A DNA stretch of 64,000 nt from Syngnathus acus (taxonomy: Eukaryota > Chordata > Actinopteri > Syngnathiformes > Syngnathidae): NCBI RefSeq assembly GCF_901709675.1, contig NC_051097.1, forward strand, positions 345,039 to 409,038. Direction: 5' to 3'. The notes beneath the pieces were generated by a model. That model made no database searches, was not told where the DNA came from, and worked only from the letters and a program-made list of their open reading frames with translations. Of the stretch, positions 22,159 to 32,117 are shown piece after piece (positions within the stretch are counted from its first letter, which is position 1; each line of letters begins with the position of its first letter). A program made the position numbers and the translations under genes.

Positions 22159-22222
22159 ACTACCGTTCAAAAGTTTGGGGTCACAAAATTGTTTGGGTGA
22201 CCCCAAACTTTTGAACGGTAGT
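22159..22222. repeat. 64-bp perfect foldback element, copy 1
   Basis: Two 26-bp arms, ACTACCGTTCAAAAGTTTGG plus GGTCAC and its exact inverse, surround a 12-bp loop (AAAATTGTTTGG). The arm matches the terminus of a common teleost Tc1-like family (see 30402). It is essentially two element ends and nothing else. Copy 2 is at 23502-23565 with the loop inverted. Confidence 0.9.
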
Positions 22223-22227
22223 GTATA

Positions 22228-23334
22228 CCGTATTTTCCGCCCTAAAAGGTGCACCTAAAAACCTAAAATTTTCTCAAAAGCCGACAGTGCGCCTTATAGT
22301 CCAGTGCGCCTTATATATGGATCAATTGATGAATTTGTTGATCCATACTGGTTGTACACAGTGCTCTGCCAAAATGTTTCAGTACGTTTTAGTACGACTA
22401 GTAAATTACAAGGTCGCATCGCTTCCCAACATTACGGTAACTGTAGTCAGGGGGCGTCACCGAATAGCTGTTGTACCCGCGAGGCTATTTCATGTCAAAA
22501 TAGGCTGCTCTGTTAATGTTTCGAGTAAATCTACGGATCGATATGGAAGGGAAACATAGGTAAGCAGTACCAATGCGTTAGATCGAACTTTAGTCAGTTC
22601 CGATCATTTTATAGGAGATCGTTTGAGAAACGCGATTGTTTACACTTTGCTGAGGCTCATGGGAGATTGCGAGCTGAGGCTCGTGGGACTTTGCGGATGG
22701 CTAATGCTATAACGATAGATGCTATACGTACCAGGCTATTTCATGTCAAAATAGGCTGCTCTGTTAATGTTTCGAGTAAATCTACGGATCGATATGGAAG
22801 GGAAACATAGGTAAGCAGTACCAATGCGTTAGATCGAACTTTAGTCAGTTCCGATCATTTTATAGGAGATCGTTTGAGAAACGCGATTGTTTACACTTTG
22901 CTGAGGCTCATGGGAGATTGCGAGCTGAGGCTCGTGGGACTTTGCGGATGGCTAATGCTATAACGATAGCTGCTATACGTACCAGGCTATTTCATGTCAA
23001 AATAGGCTGCTCTGTTAATGTTTCGAGTAAATCTACGGATCGATATGGAAGGGAAACATAGGTAAGTAGTACCAATGCGTTAGATCGAACTTTAGTCAGT
23101 TCCGATCATTTTATAGGAGATCGTTTGAGAAACGCGATTGTTTAGAGGGCTCGTTGGTTATTGGCTAGTGGATGCATACCGCAACCCTAGTCAACCTCAG
23201 TTTGTTGCAGTATAGCTTCTATTTTATGCGCCTTATAATCCGGTGCGCCTTATATATGGACAAAGTTTTAAAATGGGCCGTTCATTGAAGGTGCGCCTTA
23301 TAATCCGGTGCGCCTTTTAGGGCGGAAAATACGG
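22228..23334. mobile_element. MITE with internal 251-bp tandem repeat, copy 2
   Basis: Ends CCGTATTTTCCGCCCTAAAA and TTTTAGGGCGGAAAATACGG are exact inverse sequences flanked by TA (22226-22227, 23335-23336). Inside, a 251-bp unit beginning GGCTATTTCATGTCAAAATA occurs at 22483, 22734 and 22985 (third partial). The reverse-oriented copy at 16411-17268 has about two units. Reading frames inside are not coding. Confidence 0.92.
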
Positions 23335-23501
23335 TATATTTATTTAGATAATTATTTATAGATTATATATATAATCTTCTGTGTAAAAAATCTTATAATA
23401 TATATGTATACTTATATTCATAGATTATATATAATCTTATACAAATATAAGATATAATTTATAATATTTAATTCATAATATTTTATTATAATAATATTTA
23501 C

Positions 23502-23565
23502 ACTACCGTTCAAAAGTTTGGGGTCACCCAAACAATTTTGTGACCCCAAACGTTTGAACGGTAGT
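23502..23565. repeat. 64-bp foldback element, copy 2
   Basis: Same arms as 22159-22222 with one mismatch (AAACGTTTG), loop CCAAACAATTTT. AT microsatellite follows to 23632. Confidence 0.9.
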
Positions 23566-23585
23566 GTATATATATATATATATAC

Positions 23586-23632
<47 letters not shown>

Positions 23633-23634
<2 letters not shown>

Positions 23635-25203
23635 AACCGGATTCGGTTGAAGTTGGGAAATTGTGTAAATAATACAAAATACAATGATTTGAAAATCCTT
23701 TTTGACCTATAGTCAATTGAATACACTACAAAGACAACATATTTAATGCTCAAACTCATAAACTATATTTAATTTTTCAAATAATAATTAACTTAGAATT
23801 TCATGGCTGCAACACTTCCAGTAGAAGTTGGGAAAGGTGGCAAAAAAGACAAAGAAAGCTGAGAAAAGCTCATCAAACACCTATTGGGAACATCCCACAT
23901 GTGATCAGGCTAATTGGGTACCATGATTGGGTATAAAAGGAGCCTCCCCAAACATGCTGAGTCATTCACAAGCAAGGATGGGGTGAGGTTCACCACTTCG
24001 TCCACAACTGCGTGAGAAAATAGTTGAACAGTTTAAGAACAACATTTCTCAAAGCAAAATTGCAAGGAATTTAGGGTTTTCAACATCTACGGTCCATAAA
24101 ATCATCAAAAGGTCAGGGAATCTGGTGAAATCACTGCACGTAAGCGCCACATAACCAAGACTGAATGACCGTGACCTTCGATCCCTCTGACGGCACTGCC
24201 TTAAAAACCGACATGAGTGTGTAAAGGATATCACCAAATGGGCTCAGGGAAACTTCAGAAAACCACTGTCAGTAAATACAGTTCATCACTACATCAGTAA
24301 GTGTGGATTAAAACTCTACCATGCAAAGCCAAAGCCGTTTATGAACAACATCCAGAAACGCCGCCAGGTTCTCTGGGCTCGAGCTCATGTAAAATGGACT
24401 GATGCACAATGAAAAAGTGTTTTGTGGTCTGATGAGTCCACTTTTCAAATTGTTTTTTGGAAACACTGGACGTTGTGTCCTCCGGACCAAAGATGAAGCG
24501 GACCATGCGGACTGTTATCAACGCAAAGTTCAAAAGCCAACATCTGTGATGGTATGGGGGTGCATTAGTTCCCATGGCATAGGTGACTTACATTTCTGTG
24601 AAGGCAACATAAATGCTGAAAAGTACATACAGATATCGGAGCAACATTTGCTGCCGTCCAAGCGACGTCTTTTTCAGGGACGCCACTGCTTATTTCAGCA
24701 AGATAATGCCACATTCTGCACGTGTTACAACAGCGTGGCTTCGAAGTAAAAGAGTCCAGGTTCTCCCCTGGCCCGCTTGCAGTCCAGAGCTGTCTCCCAT
24801 TGAAAATGTGTGGCGCATTATGAAACGTAACATACGACAGGGAAGACCCGAACGATTGAACAACTGAAGCGGTTCATCAAGCAACAATGGGAAAGAATTC
24901 CACATGAGAAGCGAAGAGAATTAGTCTCCTTTCTTCCAAAACGTTTATTGAGTGTTATTAAAAGGAAAGGTGATGTAACTAGGGGTAAACATGCCCTTTC
25001 CCAACTTCTGCTGCACGTGTTGCAGCCATGAAATTCTAAGTTAATTATTATTTGAAAAATAAAATAAAGTTTATGAGTTTGAGCATTAAATATGTTGTCT
25101 TTGTTGTGTATTCAATTGGATATAGGTTGAAAAGGATTCTCAAATCATTTTTGTTTTTATTTACATTTTACACAATTCCCCAACTTCAACCAAATCCGGT
25201 TTG
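23633..25203 (+). mobile_element. Tc1-like transposon, family A, copy 2 (degenerate)
   Basis: The left end CAAACCGGATTCGGTTGAAG lies in CA/TA microsatellite; the right end CAACCAAATCCGGTTTG is followed by TA (25204-25205). The body is collinear with the element at 721-2317 and contains a broken transposase. Confidence 0.88.
23978..24987 (+). pseudogene. Tc1-like transposase, broken (family A copy 2)
   Basis: The start ATG at 23978 is followed at once by a nonsense codon (ATGGGGTGA where copy 1 has GGGCGA). Further damage includes loss of bases around 24110-24190, a stop where tryptophan stood (GCACAATGAAAA near 24410) and shifts later. The first catalytic block is SDEST here, and the second (QQDNA) and third (SPIENVW) are readable in separate frames. 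The helix-turn-helix IARNLGFSTSTVHKI is visible at 24057-24105. Confidence 0.83.
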
Positions 25204-25205
25204 TA

Positions 25206-26156
25206 TTTTGTGGAGATTATGGAATATCGTCTATGACAGTTTTCTTGTCCAAAATCATTGAGTCGTGAATCACACTATGGTCTGCGAACCAAAGAAAAAC
25301 ATCTTTTGTTGCCTTTGTTTGCTCCTCCCACAGATATGCACGTACACGTCATTTCATGGCGGAGCTCCTTATTGATGCAAGACTGAAAGTCCTCTTTGTC
25401 CACAATTCTTCTGGTATTTTGTTGAGTGGGTGAATGCTTGGCCATGGCACTGTGCTCGTTTGTAGTCATCTGAATATCAGTAATTAGAAAAGCAACCATT
25501 TGCACACATGAATTACACCCATCAAAGGACATACTCATGCAGGGAGTGCTTATTACTGCGCATGCAAACCTTGACTAATCGATTGGCAACTGGGATGTGA
25601 AACAATCGTACTTTTTAATAGTATTGTTCTGCTATTTACAATATTGATTAAAATGATTAACTCTATCACTTGTAAGACACTTGCACTCCCATTTTGGCTG
25701 TAAATTGAATTTATTGGTCAAAGTAGTTTCATAAGGAAACTGAGCTGGCAGCAATGGTGTTATTAACACTTAAACATTAATTTTACATTTTACATTAATT
25801 CTTATGGAGAGAAATCGCTCCTACTTATGAACTTTTTGATCTATGAACCCGATCACGGAACAAATTAAGTTTGTAAGTAGAAGTTTCACTGAACTTACAA
25901 TTACCCAACGACCGTCAAAAAGGTTAGACGCCGACAAAATATCTTTTATCTATAAAATCACACGCACGCACACACAATTTTGTTGATCCGTTTTTTGGCC
26001 TCCGTCATTTGCCTAGGCGATCCTGCATCATTGTCAGTCCGTCATAATTTCTACTTTATTCATCTGTTCATCGTCAAGCCCCCGCCAAAAAAAAGTCATC
26101 AGTCCTTAATCAAATTACACACATCATTTGAAATTGCATTTTGAAGCATTTGATGG
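25206..26156. other. Unclassified intronic stretch
   Basis: No gene or clear element. A segment at 25800-25895 (CTTATGAACTTTTTGATCTA and TTTGTAAGTAGAAGTTTCAC) resembles the small inverted element near 7567-7945. Confidence 0.35.
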
Positions 26157-26164
26157 CTCTAGCA

Positions 26165-26493
26165 CAGGGGTGTCAAACTCATTTTTTTCGCGGGCCGCAT
26201 TGTAGTCATAGCTTCTTTCGGAGGGCCATTATGACTGTCAACCCAAATAAATGTATGAGCACCTCATATTATATACAGTAAAAGCTACAAAACAAACTGA
26301 CAAATAACTCGTTTTTAAACCAGACGAGTAAAAACTGGTCAAATATTTAAAAACAAAGGTATTATTAAAAGTGAAGACAATTTGAAATTCTCGTAATGAC
26401 ACACGAATTTGATGCACAATTTGTCTTCGCGGGCCACATAAAATGATGTGGCGGGCCGTATCTGGCCCCCGGGCCTTGAGTTTGACACCTGTG
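26165..26493. mobile_element. hAT-type MITE, 329 bp
   Basis: Inverted ends CAGGGGTGTCAAACTC and GAGTTTGACACCTGTG are flanked by a perfect 8-bp duplication CTCTAGCA (26157-26164, 26494-26501). The GCGGGCCGCAT and GGCGGGCCGTATCTGGCCC subterminal motifs are typical of this class. No coding content. Confidence 0.95.
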
Positions 26494-26509
26494 CTCTAGC
26501 ACATCTAAA

Positions 26510-28745
26510 GTCAAAGTCAAATTTATTTATATAGGACATTTCATACACAGAGGCAATTCAAAGTGCTTTACAAAACAAATTATTGAAAGCAGGTGAAGCA
26601 GAGCATAGCATTTACATAAGTTCATTCAAAAAAATAAATTACAACGTCATTGATAGATTATAGAACAGAATCACATCAGGTCAGAGCCTGGCATAAATTC
26701 ATTTAAGAACATTTAAGAACATTTTAGATTATAATAAACAAACAGAAACAAAAACAACATCATTGCTTTAGTAGCAGCTAGAAAGCAAAAGAGAATAAAG
26801 TTTTAAGTTTAGGTTTAAAAATGGGTAGGGTAGGGGCAGATCTAATGTCCTCTGGGAGTTTATTCCAGCTGTGGGGGGCATAATGGCAAAAAGCAGCTTC
26901 ACCATGTTTTGTTTTGTACCTGGGAACAATTAGCAGGCCTGTTCCCGATGACCTAAGTGATCTAGAAGGTTCATAGTGTTGGAGCAGTTCAGAGAGGTAT
27001 TTTGGCCCTGGCCCATTTAGAGATTTATAAACTATTAGCAGAATCTTAAAATCGATTCTATGGCATACTGGTAGCCAGTGTAGGGACTTGAGTATTGGTG
27101 AAATGTGTTCAGCTTTCTTGGTTCTTGTTAGAACTCGGGCAGCAGCATTTTGGATGAGCTGTAGTTTTTTAATAGCTTTCTTTGGTAGGCCTTCAAAGAG
27201 GCTGTTCCCGTAGTCCAATCTGCTCGATATGAAGGCATGAATTAATTTTTCAAGATCTTGTTTGGATGTATAGCCTCTGAGCCTTGCTATTTTTTTTAGC
27301 TGAAAGAAGGCACATTTTCTTATGAGTTTGATGTGGGAGTTGAAATTCAGGTCAGAGTCAATAATAATGCCAAGAATTTTTACTTGTTCCTTTGGTTTAA
27401 GGGCTAGGGATTCTAATTGAGCAGTGACTTTGAGCCTGTCTGCTTTAGCGCCAAAGACAATTATCTCTGTTTTGTCCTTGTTGAGTTGGAGGAAATTCTG
27501 GCACATCCAGTCATTTATTTGCTCAATGGTTTGGCATAGTGTATTTATAGGGGTATAGTCATCCGACGAGAGGGCTATGTAAAGTTGTGTGTCATCTGCG
27601 TAGCTGTGGTAGGCTATGTTGTTTTTTTGGAGTATTGGGCCAATTGGGAGCATGTAGAGATTGAATAGGACCGGACCTAGGATTGAGCCTTGGGGTACCC
27701 CACATGTCATATCGGTCAGGTCAGAGATGAAATTGCCGATAGAGATAAAGTGGTTCCTGCCTTGCAGATAGGATCTGAACCAGTCAAGAACCTTGCCGGA
27801 AAGACCCACCCAGTTTTCCAGTCTGTCTAATAGAATTTCATGGTCAACCGTATCGAACGCAGCACTAAGGTCTAGTGACACTAGAATTGAGATTTTACCT
27901 GAATCCGTGTTCATTCGGATGTCATTGATAACTCTGAGGAGCGCAGTTTCTGTGCTGTGATGGGGTCGGAAACCGGATTGGAAGGGATCTAGTATGTTAT
28001 TGGAGGATAGGAAGGCATAGAGTTGTTGATAGACAGTTCTTTCGAGTATTTTGCTTGAAACAGGAAGATTTAATACTGGTCTGAAATTGCTGATTATGGA
28101 GTGGTCAAGATTAGGTTTCTTTAATAGGGGCTTCACAACAGCCGTTTTCAAAGATCGTGGAAAGATGCCTGTAAGTAGAGAAGTGTTTATTATCTGCAGT
28201 AGGTCTGGGGCAAGGCATTTGTGGACATTTTTTAGAAAACTTGTTGGCAAGGTGTCAAGGCAGCACGTTGAGGATTTAAGGCTTTGCACTATTTCTTCTA
28301 GTTGTTTTTGGTCAATGATATTAAATTGGGTCATGTTTACTAGGCACCTTTTCAGTGGGTGCATTGGGGCCATAGGCCCTTTTGCAGTAAAACTGATGGC
28401 TAATCTGATGTTTTTAATTTTATCCTTGAAGAAGGTTGAAAATTCATTGCACTTGACAGTGGATAGAAAATCAGGGGCAATTTGAGGGGGGGCGTTAGTT
28501 AGCCTGTTAATGGTGGCAAAGAGAGTACGAGCGTCATTTGTGTTTTTGTTGATTATGTCAGCAAAGAAAGATTGTCTGGATTTTTTTAGTTCTTGGTTAT
28601 AGGATTTAAGGCTGTCTTTGTAAATATCATGATGAATGTGAAGTTTAGTTTTTCGCCATTTGCGTTCTGCTTTTCTGTCTTTGGACATGAGCTTTGGAAC
28701 TTGAGGGTTAAGGTTTGTCATTCAGCAGTTCAAGCAGTTGTTGGA
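26510..28745 (-). mobile_element. L2-clade LINE, 5'-truncated
   Basis: The - strand element ends at the left with AAATAAATTTGACTTTGACT and an L2-type tail (AAGCACTTTGAATTGCC in reverse). The open RT frame fills most of it. The endonuclease half is absent, so it was truncated at the 5' side at about 28745. Confidence 0.85.
26778..28721 (-). CDS. L2-type reverse transcriptase, open 647-aa frame
   Basis: The protein begins in the linker between endonuclease and RT (RKWRKTKLHIHHDIYKDSL), so the true start of the full ORF2 is missing and the ATG at 28721 is merely the first in the open frame. RT motifs: NFRPVLNLPVSSKILE (about residue 213), FQSGFRPHHSTETAL, VSLDLSAAFDTVDH (first catalytic D), TCGVPQGSILGPVLF and YADDTQLYIAL (catalytic YADD). 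The C-terminal portion RLDYGNSLFEGLP and LHWLPVCHRIDFKILLIVYK is characteristic of the L2/CR1 group. No stop interrupts 647 codons, which suggests recent insertion. It lies inside a host intron, antisense to the gene. Confidence 0.9.
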   Translation of the reverse strand: MTNLNPQVPKLMSKDRKAERKWRKTKLHIHHDIYKDSLKSYNQELKKSRQSFFADIINKNTNDARTLFATINRLTNAPPQIAPDFLSTVKCNEFSTFFKDKIKNIRLAISFTAKGPMAPMHPLKRCLVNMTQFNIIDQKQLEEIVQSLKSSTCCLDTLPTSFLKNVHKCLAPDLLQIINTSLLTGIFPRSLKTAVVKPLLKKPNLDHSIISNFRPVLNLPVSSKILERTVYQQLYAFLSSNNILDPFQSGFRPHHSTETALLRVINDIRMNTDSGKISILVSLDLSAAFDTVDHEILLDRLENWVGLSGKVLDWFRSYLQGRNHFISIGNFISDLTDMTCGVPQGSILGPVLFNLYMLPIGPILQKNNIAYHSYADDTQLYIALSSDDYTPINTLCQTIEQINDWMCQNFLQLNKDKTEIIVFGAKADRLKVTAQLESLALKPKEQVKILGIIIDSDLNFNSHIKLIRKCAFFQLKKIARLRGYTSKQDLEKLIHAFISSRLDYGNSLFEGLPKKAIKKLQLIQNAAARVLTRTKKAEHISPILKSLHWLPVCHRIDFKILLIVYKSLNGPGPKYLSELLQHYEPSRSLRSSGTGLLIVPRYKTKHGEAAFCHYAPHSWNKLPEDIRSAPTLPIFKPKLKTLFSFAF

Positions 28746-29096
28746 CATCCTAATTACAGTTGAGGGGCTTGGGTCACTTGCACCCCATCAGTCTGACTGG
28801 TCTCCTTGTATTGGATGGGTGTGGTCTGGGTCTCTGGGTCTCTGTGTGGTGTGAAAAAGTATCCATGTACACCAGAGTGTCTGTTCAATAACAAGTCATT
28901 ATACTTGAGAGAACATAATAAGTATAATACATTTATACAAGTATAGTAGTTTTGTTTTTCAAAGCTGGTCCGAACCTGGAGCAAGTTCTTGCGACCATAT
29001 TCTATTTTGAAGTAAGTCTGACATGCAAGACATTTTAAAACATTAGCATTTGGTTTTATTTTTTCACTCTTGTAATGTAACTTTTATCCCCCTCAG
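28746..29096. other. Intron flank before exon d
   Basis: Nothing recognised, except that 29087-29096 ends in CCCCCTCAG, a good acceptor. Confidence 0.45.
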
Positions 29097-29291
29097 ACAG
29101 AGATCGACAAGGTCCACTCGGTGCGGATGGGAGTCGGGAATGGGCTGCGTCAGGATGTCTGGCAGGAGTTCCATAGACGCTTTGGAAACATAAAAATGTG
29201 CGAGGTGTATGGCTCCACTGAGGGAAACCTGTGTTTCATGAATTACATGGGCAAGATTGGCACAGTGGGGCGTTCCAACTTCATCTACAGG
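29097..29291 (+). CDS. slc27a6: SLC27 acyl-CoA synthetase, exon d
   Basis: In-frame from 29097 the exon reads TEIDKVHSVRMGVGNGLRQD, then VWQEFHRRFGNIKMCEVYGS and TEGNLCFMNYMGKIGTVGRS. The Y(G/A)(A/S)TEGN block is the second adenylate-binding motif of acyl-CoA synthetases (ATE in most paralogues, STE here). GNG(I/L)R.DVW and RFG.I are SLC27 hallmarks. Donor AGG-GTGAGA, phase 0. The 15.8-kb intron before it holds LINEs, MITEs, SINEs and Tc1 elements. Confidence 0.9.
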
Positions 29292-29457
29292 GTGAGATTG
29301 TTAAATATTGTTGTGTATTTACCCCTAAAAAGTGTCTAAATGAACATGTATGGGTTGAATTGTAGCAATAATTAGTTTAGGAATTACCTAAAAACAGAAG
29401 TATAAACCTCTATATTGATTTATTGATACTTTTACGGCTATTTGATAGAAAACAATT

Positions 29458-29800
29458 CATCCATCCATTTTCTCTACCGCTTGTCCCCACGGGGTCGCGG
29501 GCGTGCTGGGGCCTATCCCAGCAGCCATCGGGCAGACACCCTGAACCAGTTTCCAGTCAATTGGAGGGCACACAGAGACGAACAACCATCCGCACTCACA
29601 CCTATGGGCAATTTGGAGTGCTCAATCAGTCCATCATGCATGTTTTGGGATGTGGGAGGAAACAGGAATGCCTGGAGAAAACCCAGGCAGGCACGATGAG
29701 AACATGCAAACTCCACACAGGGAGGGCCGGAGCTGGAATCGAACCCACACCCTCTGACTTGTGAGGCGGACATGCTAACCAGTGCTCGACGATGCCGGCT
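29458..29800 (-). mobile_element. tRNA-derived SINE copy
   Basis: The - strand head (tRNA-like, B box GGTTCGATTCC near 29735) leads to a body and the tail GCGGTAGAGAAAATGGATGG. Short similar flanks GAAAACAAT and GAAACAATA suggest a target duplication. It lies in the intron after exon d. Confidence 0.85.
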
Positions 29801-29804
29801 GGAA

Positions 29805-30400
29805 ACAATACAATACATCTTTATATACAGTATATTGCCCTTTCACAACAGCTCTTCCCTTAAAGCACTTTACAAACACATATAATTATGGAAGTGGCGA
29901 GTGTGTCTTGCTGGTCCGCTATTCATTTTAAAGACAGATATTAGTACTGGCAACTTCCTATCATTTGTTACCAATCCTGGATGTTTCAAGAGAAGAGAGA
30001 CCAAAATGAGGACGAAGACACAGTGGGAACAGGAAGGTCACATAGGCAATCACACAACACAGACTGTAATCTATATTCATTGTTTTCACATCGCAATTTC
30101 ACTCACCCAGATGAAAGTCAAGCCTGCAAATCGCCGCAACAATTCTTCATACTTAGCATTACGGTAGCACGCCGCCAACTACCAACTTCAGAATAAAAGA
30201 TGGCCCTCAGAGCATTGGCAGCATGTGACTGTAATACGTACATGGTATGACCAATTGTGGCTGCAACCTTGACTTTGACTGAAAATACAGAAAGCATAGT
30301 GTTAACTCAACCTTGTTCTTAGTGCTGAAAAGACCAAGCTAATGATATTTTCAAATGTCAGAAGGAAGACGATAACCCAAATGTTCTTACTTTTAGACAT
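29805..30400. other. Intron, partly L2-tail-like
   Basis: 29835-29885 (CCCTTTCACAACAGC then AAAGCACTTTACAAAC) resembles an L2 3' tail. The remainder shows no gene or recognised element. Confidence 0.4.
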
Positions 30401-30401
30401 A

Positions 30402-30705
30402 CACTACCAGTCAAAGGTTTGGGGTCACTTAGAAATGTCCTTATTTTAAAATAAAATCATTATTTTTTTCAATTTCAATAAGATTAAACTAATGAGGAAT
30501 ACACTCTATACATGTGGTAAATTACTATTCTAGCTGCAAACGTCTGGTTTTAAATGCAATATCTATTACATAGGTGTATAAAGGCCCATTTCCAGCAACC
30601 ATCCCTCCAGTGTTTTAATAGTCCATTGTGTTTGCTGATTGTGTTAGAAAGCTATTGCATGATTAGAAGACCCTTGAAGACATTCATGCAATTATGTTAG
30701 TTTTC
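30402..30705 (+). repeat. Tc1-like non-autonomous element, left part
   Basis: ACTACCAGTCAAAGGTTTGG followed by GGTCACTTAGAAATGTCC and, further in, CCAGCAACCATCCCTCCAGT and GTGTTTGCTGATTGTGTTAG matches from memory a common teleost Tc1-derived element. Its terminus is related to the 64-bp foldbacks at 22159 and 23502. No right end is seen. Confidence 0.65.
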
Positions 30706-30709
30706 AGCA

Positions 30710-30800
30710 ATTGTATCCAAACCCAGTCCTCAAGGGCTACTGTTCTGCATGTTTTAGATGTCTCCCTCCTCCAACACACCTGATTCAAATGATCAGACCC
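30710..30800. repeat. Interspersed repeat fragment
   Basis: CCAGTCCTCAAGGGCTACTG followed by CTCCAACACACCTGATTCAA is a phrase common to many teleost introns, of a class I cannot name with confidence. Confidence 0.45.
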
Positions 30801-30866
30801 ACAGATATTGACACTTGATTTGTTACTGAATTTCACTGTCTAATGAAATATAACTTCGTTGTGTAG

Positions 30867-30957
30867 CTCCTGCTCAAATATGATCTGGTAAAGTATGACA
30901 TGATGAAAGATGAGCCAATGAAAGATCAGTATGGTTTCTGTCAGCGAGTAAAAAAAG
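30867..30957 (+). CDS. slc27a6: SLC27 acyl-CoA synthetase, exon e
   Basis: Reads LLLKYDLVKYDMMKDEPMKD followed by QYGFCQRVKKG. (L/F)DLIKYD and KDEP(M/V)R are conserved in FATP2 and FATP6 just before the catalytic core. The acceptor is GTTGTGTAG, with a poorer pyrimidine tract than the other exons; donor GTAAGG. Phase-1 end (G) joins exon f. Confidence 0.88.
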
Positions 30958-31037
30958 GTAAGGTTTTTTCCACTCACTGAAGTAGTTTTCATCTAAAGTG
31001 CCTTCGTAATGATCTGAACTTTACTGCCATTTCCCAG

Positions 31038-31236
31038 GCGAGACAGGGCTTTTGCTATCTAAAGTAAGTGCCGTAACCCCTTTCTTTGGGTACGCCGGAA
31101 GCAAGCAGCTGACTGAAAAGAAGTTGATAAGGAACGTGTTTGTCAAGGGAGATGCCTACTTTAACACAGGTGACCTGATGGCTGAAGATAGTGATGGTTT
31201 CATCTCTTTCAAAGACAGAGTTGGAGACACCTACAG
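31038..31236 (+). CDS. slc27a6: SLC27 acyl-CoA synthetase, exon f
   Basis: Starting at ATTTCCCAG, it reads GETGLLLSKVSAVTPFFGYA and later VFVKGDAYFNTGDLMAEDSD, then FKDRVGDTYR. The GD.YFNTGDL and DR.GDT(F/Y)R-WKGENV blocks form the SLC27 signature (the FATP motif) with the hinge and AMP-ribose-binding aspartate. The split arginine (AG|G) joins exon g. PFFGYAG agrees with FATP6. The 80-bp intron before it is very short. Frame open. Confidence 0.9.
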
Positions 31237-31416
31237 GTACAATTGTATATGATTTCATTGAATCATCAAGTCAAAGGCAGGGTATGCAAGTGTTTTTCCA
31301 AATGTTTTTCCCACTTAGTTACAATTGGGTATTTGTATAGAATAGTAAGAATTACAATTATTTTGTTTTAGTTGCAGTGTTGTTAACTTTGGCTAATTTT
31401 GTTTTCCTGGATTCAG

Positions 31417-31514
31417 GTGGAAAGGTGAAAATGTAGCAACAACAGAGGTGGCAGAAAGCCTTGGGTCAGTTGATTTTATCCAAGAAGTCAATGTGTATGG
31501 TGTGGAAATACCAG
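31417..31514 (+). CDS. slc27a6: SLC27 acyl-CoA synthetase, exon g (last visible)
   Basis: It completes [20 protein letters not shown] and reads on [14 protein letters not shown], the most conserved SLC27 block. Acceptor GGATTCAG, donor GTATAG. The expected next exon (starting near an EGRAGMA-type sequence) and the final exon are not found up to 64000. Either the following intron exceeds 32 kb or the 3' end has been removed. Everything present is undamaged. Confidence 0.9.
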
Positions 31515-31849
31515 GTATAGTATGTTTCTTTATAGAGCAATTACCTAAAATGTCTCAATGTCAGCCCCTACCACATTCCTAAAAAGGTATTTACAATGAA
31601 TTTACAAAGAATGATGTAAGGGCCAGTCCAACAGAGATTTTTTCATGCCTTGGTGCTGATATTTGCTGGAAAAAACACTGATTATGAAATAATATAGCTT
31701 TCTTTTACATTGGAAATTGTACGTTTATGCATATTTTTTATTTTCCCAACCGGGGAGTCGCTGATGGTGAAGAGGTACACTTGCCTGTCTTGTGTGCTGA
31801 CACTGTGAGTTCGATTCCCGCATATTGCGGTGTGAATATGTGTGTGACG

Positions 31850-31881
<32 letters not shown>

Positions 31882-32082
31882 CATACACGAGCACACACAA
31901 AATCCCAACCTCTTATCCTCATGAGGGTGGCTTGCATACTAGAGCCTATCCCAACAGTCATTGACGAGTAGGCAGGGTACACCCTCATCCACACTCACGC
32001 CTATGAACAATTTGGAGTGCTCAATCGGCCTACCATGCATGTCTTTGGAATGTGAGAAGGAACCGGAGCCATTTATGCATAC
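31515..32082. other. Intron with (CA)n and decayed SINE
   Basis: A CA/TG tract lies at 31847-31884. From about 31905 to 32070 a diverged, reverse-oriented copy of the tRNA-SINE body is seen (GCCTATCCCAACAGTCATTG, CAATTTGGAGTGCTCAATCG), lacking its head. Confidence 0.65.
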
Positions 32083-32117
32083 CGTATTTTTCGGACTAAA
32101 AGTCGCTCCGGAATATA

